A stretch of 33,628 bases of DNA from JAUVUV01 sp964548275 (lineage in GTDB: Bacteria > Gemmatimonadota > Glassbacteria > GWA2-58-10), in assembly GCA_964548275.1 (NCBI GenBank), contig CAZJQI010000047.1:1-33628 (forward strand), in the 5' to 3' direction. Shown one piece after another: positions 16,640 through 22,867 of this stretch. The notes beneath the pieces were generated by a model. It did not search any database, was not told where the DNA came from, and worked only from the letters and a program-made list of their open reading frames with translations. Each line of letters opens with the position of its first letter. Within the stretch, counting starts at the first letter, position 1. The position numbers were made by a program, and so were the translations under genes.

Positions 16640-17455
16640 ATGCCTCAAGACAGCCCTGACAGCCCGGCAAGCTCTCCGGTGGATCCCGAATGGTGGAAAT
16701 ACATTTTCGATGAAATTTACCTTGTAACCGACGCCCGCAGTATTGGCAACGATGAGCTTACCCGCTCTGAGGCTGATTTGATGGAGCATTTTCTGGATGT
16801 TAACCGGGATGATCCGATTCTGGACCTTTGCGGCGGGCAGGGCCGCCATTCGCTGGAGCTGGCCCGCAGGGGCTATACCGGGCTGACCACCCTGGATTAC
16901 TCGGAATACCTGCTGAAACTGGGCGCAGGTTCAGGCCACTCTGATGTAAGATTCATCCGGGCCGACGCCCGCCGCCTGCCGATCAGGGAGAACTCCTACC
17001 GGGCGGTGGCTCTGATGGCATGTTCATTCGGCTACTTTGCCGATGACAGCCAGAACGCTGTTATACTGCGTGAAGCCTGGCGGGTGCTGGTTCCCGGCGG
17101 CGTGCTGCTCGTTGATATCGCTGATGGAGATAAAGCGGCGAAATCAATCACCGAAAACAGCTGGCACGAGGCCGACAGTGACATCCTGGTGCTGAGAAAA
17201 CGCAAGCCAGCCAGCGGCGGTCTCGAGGTTCGCGAGCTGGTGGTCTCCAGAAAGAAAGGCTTGATCCGCGAGTCCAGCTACTTTGAAAAGCTCTACAGTG
17301 CGCTCTCCATACGTGAGCTTGTCTCCTCTACCGGTTTCAGCAAGATCGAGGTGCACCGGGGTCTTGACAAATTAAGCAGTGAGGCCGATCTGGGGTTCAT
17401 GTCCACCCGGATGATTGTCACAGCGCGCAAAAAGAAACGATCTGCAAAACGGTGA
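16640..17455 (+). CDS. Class I SAM-dependent methyltransferase
   Basis: This 271-residue protein has the Rossmann methyltransferase fold. Motif I ILDLCGGQGRHSLELARRG is at about 60-78, the acidic end of strand 2 is at TTLDYSEY, DVRFIRADARRLP carries the motif II-like acidic residue, and LREAWRVLVPGGVLLVDIADG is the motif III region. The target-recognition part (EVRELVVSRKKGLIRESSYFEKLYS) is not diagnostic, so the methyl acceptor is unknown. It starts eight bases after the ATP-grasp stop codon, with no strong ribosome site of its own, which suggests coupled translation. It ends the three-gene run and is followed by about 850 bases of repeats. Confidence 0.88.
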   Translation: MPQDSPDSPASSPVDPEWWKYIFDEIYLVTDARSIGNDELTRSEADLMEHFLDVNRDDPILDLCGGQGRHSLELARRGYTGLTTLDYSEYLLKLGAGSGHSDVRFIRADARRLPIRENSYRAVALMACSFGYFADDSQNAVILREAWRVLVPGGVLLVDIADGDKAAKSITENSWHEADSDILVLRKRKPASGGLEVRELVVSRKKGLIRESSYFEKLYSALSIRELVSSTGFSKIEVHRGLDKLSSEADLGFMSTRMIVTARKKKRSAKR

Positions 17456-18300
17456 TTTCCACCAATCCTGAATCGTAGTATTATTACTTTACTAATAGAA
17501 ATCAGAGGTGCCCGGTAAAATACGGCGTGAAGTTATTTTATCTGGATTATTAGCGATTTACAGCAGCAAAAAGCGTGCTTTTAGTAGTACTGTAACCTGA
17601 GATCTCTGATAACCGAGCGTGTAGAAGACGAGTAATTTCCATGAATGCCCTGCTATATGTACATAGCTCCGGCAGGCCATTGCGGGGCTTTTACCGCAGG
17701 CGATCTCGGCGAAGCGGAGTAGATGCCTCAGGTGTCAGAAATAACTTTTGTTTCTTTTGGTTAATAGTGTCCGGTAAAAATGGTTTATGAATTAAGAGTT
17801 GTTATTAATTCAGGCAGTTCCAGAGAGGTAATGCAAAAGGGATTGATCAAAGGAATATGTTTATCTTCTTTGAGGTGCTCGGTCTCTTCGGCGGCCGCAG
17901 GCCGCCTCATCAGGGCCGCATGTTCGAGAAACTCCAAAGGAGCGTGTAAAGGCCAGGTAATTTCCATCCCAGGCAGAGCGAAGCCAGACCGGTGGGCATG
18001 CCATTGATTCGGCTTGCCTGGTTCAAGCCGAATCAGGCGAGCTCGGCAGGAGCGCCTTTTTACCTGGAAAACAACAAAAGATATAATAGCCATATTGGCA
18101 GTCGAGTTTGCGGCCCGAAAAAACTTTTGGTTACTTTTGGTTACAAAAGTAACATGAAAAAATCTTTTTCTTTCTGCCTGTTAGTTAACAGGACGGTACT
18201 GTCTTTTGGTTACAAAAGAAATGGTTTTGCTTCTTTTGCCACCAAAAGAAGTATGAAATCATTTTTAACCGGAAATTAGCGATATAAAAGGAGGCTTCTC
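17456..18300. repeat. Gene-free stretch with two family C repeat modules
   Basis: No believable gene was found in these 845 bases. The modules at about 17600-17765 and 17925-18255 share GTAATTTCCAT and TTTGTTTCTTTTGGTTA blocks with each other, and are inverted relative to 3110-3690. A hairpin with arms GATTCGGCTTG (18006-18016) and CAAGCCGAATC (18024-18034) recurs from the other copy. CTTTTGGTTACTTTTGGTTA around 18125 is a self-complementary repeat core. The unit at 17761-17778 (TTAATAGTGTCCGGTAAA) resembles the ends of the candidate element at 32607-32946. The right end supplies the sequence just before the 18301 gene. Confidence 0.78.
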
Positions 18301-18606
18301 ATGTTAGCTCAACTAACCCTTTTTCCCCTGGGCAAGCTAAGCGGTATGAGTGCCGATATAGCCAAAGTTGTCGACCTGATAGAAAAAAGCGGCCTGCCCT
18401 ACCAGCTTACCGGTATGGACACGCTAATCGAGGGAGAATGGGACGAGGTGATCGAGCTTATCGGTGCCTGCCGCAAGGCGCTGCTCCAAGACAACGAGAG
18501 GATATATATGGTGCTCAAGGTTGATGACCAGCCAGGGAAAACAGGCAAGCTCACCGGCAAGGTGGATTCAGTTGAGAGCAGGCTCGGCCGGCAGGTAAAA
18601 AAGTAA
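18301..18606 (+). CDS. MTH1187-family thiamine-binding protein (DUF77/YqgV)
   Basis: This 101-residue protein has a small ferredoxin-like alpha/beta fold. Visible family elements are LAQLTLFPLG at the N terminus, VVDLIEKSGLPYQLTGMDTLIEGEWDEV in the middle, and RIYMVLKVDDQPGKTGKLTGKVDSVE near the end. Proteins of the MTH1187/YkoF-like group bind thiamine or related ligands in structural studies, without catalytic activity. The ribosome site is strong (AAAAGGAGG seven bases before the ATG). It is a lone gene between repeat DNA and the convergent Shedu-like gene. I looked for a TPP riboswitch upstream and did not see one. Confidence 0.9.
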   Translation: MLAQLTLFPLGKLSGMSADIAKVVDLIEKSGLPYQLTGMDTLIEGEWDEVIELIGACRKALLQDNERIYMVLKVDDQPGKTGKLTGKVDSVESRLGRQVKK

Positions 18607-18742
18607 GACGTAACAGTCCGGTTCATTTTGTAAGGGCAGGGTATGTCTCGCTATTCTTTTACAGATATAACGCTCCGGGTGACCGGCGGGGTAACTGCAG
18701 AGCGTAGCGGCGCAGTTTTCACCGTCCATGTCCACCCGGTTG

Positions 18743-19843
18743 CTAGATGATCCTTTGATCCTTGGCACGAAGAACGACCGGGTGGTTCAGGAGGTTCTGA
18801 TGAACCGCTCTAGCTTGGCTAAGAAGGTCGTCGTATGTTACCACCTTCGTGTGTCCTCTTCGGCTATAGTTCTCCTCATCCAATCGCTTCATGTCGATTT
18901 CACTCAGATCCTTGCGGCGTCCGATCACGACCAAACCGTCTGGTCTGCGTATACCTGGGAGTTTCTTCTGGGCATACGCGATATTGTCAGCAACCCATGC
19001 TTGGAAATCCCTTACTTGTGAGAGTGCTTTCGTGACTGATGTGGTGAACTGGCCCTCTCTTGTGAAGACCTTATCTGTTGAATTCTCGATCTCAACAAGC
19101 ACGTACTCGTTGTTAATACGTCGCACAACGTAGTCTGTGATGAAATCGTCACCGAGTTGATGCTTTGAGCGAAGCTCTGTGACAAACGGATCAAGCAAGA
19201 CTGGATGGTTGGTAAGGAATCTTTGAAGTTCCTCCTCTTTTTTAGGATAGGCATCGAGAAGAGACTCGAATTCCTGTAGCATCGAATGATTCACGACCAA
19301 GTGTGAATCAATGAGCAAATTCAGGTAAAAGCTAAACCAACTGATGTGCTTTTCTGTACTCTCTGGGAAGATCCCAAGCGATGCGATTGACCAAAGAAGT
19401 GTTCTCTTCTCAATAGGATCAGTGATACACTCGAGCATTCCGGATCTGATCCGTCTTAGGGCTTCTGCAGACAACTCATCCGGCACGGCGTACTCAAATG
19501 ACAAATCTTGGTCCTTGGGCAAAAAATGAACATCTTTGGAATTCGGACACCTTCCTTGAGCTATGACTCCCAGAACAGATAATGCATGCGTTCTGTGCGG
19601 ACCGTGGAAAGCTTGGTCGACAACTACTTCGAGTCCTACCAGTCCCCATGCCGGAAGCAACGCTAGTGCTGGTACAGCGAGATACACGTCCATGGGATCG
19701 TCGAGTCTTGAGAGGCGTTCTAATACTTCCACGTCCTCTCCATCCCCTTCGCGAGCAGAACCCGCCAAATACTCTACAATCCGTTGAACCGGGATAGGTC
19801 GTTCGTCGAGCAACTTGGTGATTATCGCTTCTAGTTTTCTCAT
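18743..19843 (-). CDS. Shedu-like anti-phage nuclease (SduA / DUF4263 C-terminal domain)
   Basis: This 366-residue protein is a predicted single-gene defence protein. The C-terminal half (about 205-345) matches the Shedu/DUF4263 nuclease. A FLTNHPVLLDPF entry motif is followed by a PD-(D/E)xK-like core: LGDDFITDY (about 230-238), then VLVEIENSTD (Glu 251 and 253), then ALSQVRDFQAWV with the conserved Gln near 276. The lysine usual in ExK cores is replaced by Glu-Asn here, as Shedu cores vary. The N-terminal half (about 1-200) looks like alpha-helical HEAT-like repeats (LAVPALALLPAWGLVGLEVVVDQA) and may sense the trigger. ATG 19843 has GGAAAG just upstream. The gene is alone, convergent with its neighbour, and bordered by repeats, consistent with horizontal gain. 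Phage activity is inferred from family, not shown. Confidence 0.82.
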   Translation of the reverse strand: MRKLEAIITKLLDERPIPVQRIVEYLAGSAREGDGEDVEVLERLSRLDDPMDVYLAVPALALLPAWGLVGLEVVVDQAFHGPHRTHALSVLGVIAQGRCPNSKDVHFLPKDQDLSFEYAVPDELSAEALRRIRSGMLECITDPIEKRTLLWSIASLGIFPESTEKHISWFSFYLNLLIDSHLVVNHSMLQEFESLLDAYPKKEEELQRFLTNHPVLLDPFVTELRSKHQLGDDFITDYVVRRINNEYVLVEIENSTDKVFTREGQFTTSVTKALSQVRDFQAWVADNIAYAQKKLPGIRRPDGLVVIGRRKDLSEIDMKRLDEENYSRRGHTKVVTYDDLLSQARAVHQNLLNHPVVLRAKDQRII

Positions 19844-19863
19844 CTTTCCATCTAACCATGGTA

Positions 19864-20007
19864 TACATAGATTCTATGTAATACTTTTATATAGCAATTT
19901 TGCTGTATAAAACACCTCCTTACTTCGACCTGTAACTGTCTTATTTACAGGGAGCTAAATTGCTTCTCCAGGATTTCCTGGGGTGTTACATGGTTTCTAT
20001 GTAACAC
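19864..20007. promoter_or_regulatory. Cluster of palindromes upstream of the Shedu-like gene
   Basis: Five inverted repeats occur within 144 bases. They are TACATAGA/TCTATGTA at 19864-19880, TATATAGCAA/TTGCTGTATA (one mismatch) at 19888-19909, CCTGTAA/TTACAGG at 19929-19951, CCAGGA/TCCTGG at 19968-19981, and GTGTTACAT/ATGTAACAC at 19983-20007. The first and last share the TACAT...ATGTA pattern and could be a paired operator. A perfect ribosome-site sequence (AAGGAGGTG, minus strand, near 19913-19921) stands here without a matching start codon. The remainder of 20008-20184 shows nothing recognisable. Confidence 0.55.
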
Positions 20008-20184
20008 ACCCTGGTAACCTGCCCCAAGAGCGGTATTAATAATCATGAGAGAAGGTCATGAAACAGCTAGTAATTGTTAAATCGTATCGGTCTGATCGTT
20101 TTACCGCGGCCAGATTGTAGGGATGCTTATACCGGATTGTAAACGCTTTTATGTATTTTAAGATTTTTGGGGAGTGATTGCAAA

Positions 20185-20410
20185 AGACCTTTGAAAAAAT
20201 CCTGATAAAGAGACGATTGTTCTCCATCGGGACGTTTGGTGAATCTCCCTGAGAGAATTCAATATTGAAAATCTGACACACCCCTGTATCCCCTCTTGAT
20301 AGAGGGGACTTTTCCCTGCACTACCACTCCCGGATTTACACCGGACAGATGTGGGCGGGAGGAAAAATTCCCCTCTTGAGAGGGGTGCCTGCGAAGCAGG
20401 CGGGGTGTGT
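20185..20410 (+). repeat. Family A dispersed repeat, copy 2 (full length)
   Basis: This is the inverted counterpart of positions 1-137. The inner part at 20276-20410 is framed by ACACACCCC and GGGGTGTGT. It contains CCCCTCT/AGAGGGG hairpins on both sides of a short spacer and a GCCTGC/GCAGGC hairpin near the right end. It sits just downstream of the double amidohydrolase stop. The frames at 20036-20281 and 20259-20444 are repeat sequence and not genes. Confidence 0.85.
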
Positions 20411-20462
20411 CATCCACCAGACGGTTGAAAAATTCATGAAGCATTTTACTTCTCGCAGTTCA

Positions 20463-22118
20463 CTATAACTTAACCGGATAATTTATTTTCTCAACAAGCC
20501 TTCGAAAATTCCCGCCGAGCACTTTCTCTCTTTCTTCATCCGTAATGTGGTCGTATACCACCCAGCCGATAATCGGGGCCGGGTCTCGCATGGGCGTGTC
20601 CGTGCCGAACAGGATTTTTGCAGTGGGCGCATTACGCACCAGGTACGAGATCATCCCGTAGGGCACTGAGGTATAGTTGATCTCCAGGTAAACGTTATCG
20701 AATTCCACTGCAAGCGGAATAACTTTTTCAGCAACGCGGTATGAAGCTCCTGCGTGGGCTATAAGGAAAAGAGCGTTCGGGTAGCGGGGAGCCAGCTTTT
20801 CAATTTCCTCAGCGGTCACCCCGGCCAGGGGTTCGAATCCGAAATGGCAGAGGATCGGCAGGCTCAGGCGCTCTGCCAGCTCGAGCATGTTCTTGAAAGC
20901 CGGGTTGCTGAGCGCTGTGCGCTGGGTCTGGGGGTAAGGCTTGAACCCGAAAAAGCGCCTCTTCTCGAAACATTCGGCTACAAGGCGCGGCCAGTCCTCC
21001 GGATAATTCGGATTGACTACTGCAAGGGGAAAAAAACGTCCCGGGAATCTTTCCGCAGCCTCCCAGGCCGTGCGGTTTCCTCTCAAGGCGTCGCCGCCGG
21101 CGATCTGCCAGCTGCTCACTACAAGGGATTTTATCCCGATCCTGTCTTGCACTTTGACCATGGATTCGGCATCCTGCGCACCCAGGGTGAGACCCATCTG
21201 CCCGTCGAAACCCTCAGGCGCAATGTGGCCGTGGGCATCGTAAATCTGGATACGCTCCAGGCGCCTGCCCTGATCCACATCCTGCATGATCAGCGAGCGC
21301 TCCGTATCTTCCGGTAATGTCGGGGTCGGGGACTCTTCCAGCAGGGACTCCAGGTTGCCCGAGGCTATTTTTCTTCTGTCTTCAGGGCTGATTTCCGCAT
21401 AGGCCAGGGTAGCCCGCGCAGCCCCAGGGCTGACCTGTCCCAGCCCGGTACCGAACAGCAGCCTTTCTGCGCCCCAGCGCTCGCAGATAAAGCGTATGGT
21501 CTGGAAACCCTGAAGAAGCGAGGTTTCCACCTTTAGATTGGGGCAGTAATCGAACAGGCTGAAAAGCCTTGTAAAATGGTTATAGTTTGCCCCGACAATA
21601 ACCAGGGTCAGATCCGGGTATCCAGTGGCAAGCTTTTCTACCACGGTAAGATCGACTGCGCGTTGCTCGTGCATGCCCAGTTGCTTGAAATTGTACCAGA
21701 GCTGGTCGAAATCGAGCCAGAGCGCGGACTTTCTCCGGGCGAGGGTTCTCAGAACCTCGCACATTCGGGGATCGTTGAAATCTATCCCGTGATAAAGCGG
21801 GAAGAGGCGGAAAGCCCTGAACCCCTGCCTGAAAAGCTCTTCTGTTTCCGCAGCCAGGTCTCTGTCCGGCGCATAGGGCGCAGGGTTAATCACCGCCGCG
21901 GGAACGAGACGTTTCTCCCCTGCGATTTCTTCAAGCAGGGACACATTCGCCCGGCGGGAATCGAGTTCCTTTGCCCCGGCGTGAAAAGTGAGCGCCCTGC
22001 TTATCCGGCAGCGGTCGAGTTCGGACAGGAGCCCGGGCAAATCGTAAGGCGCACCCGGAATGCGGCAGACCGAGCGGCCGAAACAAGCATTTGCGTCGAA
22101 ATAGGCTATTTCACTCAA
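20463..22118 (-). CDS. Double amidohydrolase (Amidohydro_2) protein with inactive-looking first domain
   Basis: This 551-residue protein is two TIM-barrel amidohydrolase units joined end to end. The C-terminal unit (about 285-545) has intact metal-site elements: DAHGH after strand 1, CHFGFE, LIAHAGASYR and ILFGTDTPMRDP, as in metal-dependent hydrolases and decarboxylases of the Amidohydro_2 family. The N-terminal unit (about 1-265) follows the same plan, but its matching positions read FDANACFG, VIVGANY and LLFGTGLGQ. The HxH pair, the strand-6 histidine and the catalytic aspartate are therefore gone. It probably serves as a structural or regulatory half. The start is TTG 22118 with GGGAGAG upstream, overlapping the previous gene's stop by eight bases, which suggests coupling. 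Substrate unknown; GH42 association hints at carbohydrate or aromatic metabolism. Confidence 0.85.
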   Translation of the reverse strand: MSEIAYFDANACFGRSVCRIPGAPYDLPGLLSELDRCRISRALTFHAGAKELDSRRANVSLLEEIAGEKRLVPAAVINPAPYAPDRDLAAETEELFRQGFRAFRLFPLYHGIDFNDPRMCEVLRTLARRKSALWLDFDQLWYNFKQLGMHEQRAVDLTVVEKLATGYPDLTLVIVGANYNHFTRLFSLFDYCPNLKVETSLLQGFQTIRFICERWGAERLLFGTGLGQVSPGAARATLAYAEISPEDRRKIASGNLESLLEESPTPTLPEDTERSLIMQDVDQGRRLERIQIYDAHGHIAPEGFDGQMGLTLGAQDAESMVKVQDRIGIKSLVVSSWQIAGGDALRGNRTAWEAAERFPGRFFPLAVVNPNYPEDWPRLVAECFEKRRFFGFKPYPQTQRTALSNPAFKNMLELAERLSLPILCHFGFEPLAGVTAEEIEKLAPRYPNALFLIAHAGASYRVAEKVIPLAVEFDNVYLEINYTSVPYGMISYLVRNAPTAKILFGTDTPMRDPAPIIGWVVYDHITDEEREKVLGGNFRRLVEKINYPVKL

Positions 22119-22797
22119 GCGGCTTCTCTCCCTTTCTCGTTCTGATCAGGCAGCGTGCGAGCGCATAAAAACCGGCAGCCACACCGACAGCAAGTAATTC
22201 CCAACGGTAGGGTTTGGGCATTGCTAAAACCCGCGCGGCATCCTGGTCAACAGTATAGGAAAGCAGGATCAAGAAAGCTCCCCCCACTGCGATCGCCCAT
22301 TCCCGGAAATTGGGAGCAAAAACGCCTCCGGACCAGAGTCTTTTCAGGATAAAGGCTGCACCGATAATCAGGCAAAAGGAGACTATAACCGGTGAAAGCA
22401 CCGGAGCGATCCAGGGCATAGGTATCAGAAACAGGATATCCCAGTTAAAAAGCCCCTCCGGCCAGCCGAGAAGAACTTTCAGCCAGATGTAGTAAAAAAT
22501 GTCCCAGAGGGCGAAAATAATCGCGAAAAAAGCGAATCGTTCATAAAACGATCTCCCGGCGATCAGAGCCACTGCCAGGAGCATGACAATGGAAGCCGCC
22601 TCGCGCCCGATTTCCACGAGCAGAATATGGTTTTCCATAACTTTCAGCGGGAAATCAAAGCCCTCGGGATAATACAGCTGGCGAAGATAGACCACGATTG
22701 CCGCCTCGAAATAGGCCATGGCCACGCCGAACAGAAAGAGGAAAAACACAAGGCCTGCACGAGATTTCTGTGAGGCTTCCTCGATAGTAAGTTCCAT
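22111..22797 (-). CDS. Six-helix integral membrane protein, function unknown
   Basis: This 228-residue protein has about six hydrophobic helices: FFLFLFGVAMAYFEAAIVVYL, ILLVEIGREAASIVMLLAVALIAG, FAFFAIIFALWDIFYYIW, PWIAPVLSPVIVSFCLIIGA, AIAVGGAFLILLSYTVDQ and LLAVGVAAGFYALARCLI. It begins with a short cytoplasmic stretch and ends with a basic tail (RTRKGEKPLE), consistent with a cytoplasmic C terminus. Glu, Arg and Asp residues inside or beside helices 1-3 could form a polar site. I do not recognise the family. The ribosome site is strong (GGGGAGG seven bases before the ATG). It lies 70 bases after the GH42 gene and overlaps the double amidohydrolase start, so the three appear to be one operon. 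Confidence 0.8.
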   Translation of the reverse strand: MELTIEEASQKSRAGLVFFLFLFGVAMAYFEAAIVVYLRQLYYPEGFDFPLKVMENHILLVEIGREAASIVMLLAVALIAGRSFYERFAFFAIIFALWDIFYYIWLKVLLGWPEGLFNWDILFLIPMPWIAPVLSPVIVSFCLIIGAAFILKRLWSGGVFAPNFREWAIAVGGAFLILLSYTVDQDAARVLAMPKPYRWELLAVGVAAGFYALARCLIRTRKGEKPLE

Positions 22798-22867
22798 TCA
22801 GGGCCTCCCCTGTTCAGGACAGAATGCTGGCAAAAGACCGAACCGCTCTTCCAATGATATGGCTATT

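Noticed and set aside
13547..17455. Calling the ATP-grasp/methyltransferase run a graspetide (RiPP) cluster
   Set aside because: No precursor-peptide gene with repeated acidic/Thr-Lys core motifs was found, and the ATP-grasp looks circularly permuted rather than of the RimK-like type.
17456..18300. TPP riboswitch upstream of the thiamine-binding protein gene
   Set aside because: A CTGAGA string occurs near 17598, but the rest of the conserved THI-box core is absent, and the DNA belongs to dispersed repeats.
20036..20281. 81-codon minus-strand frame downstream of the Shedu region
   Set aside because: Much of it overlaps family A repeat sequence, and it has no supporting ribosome site or homology.
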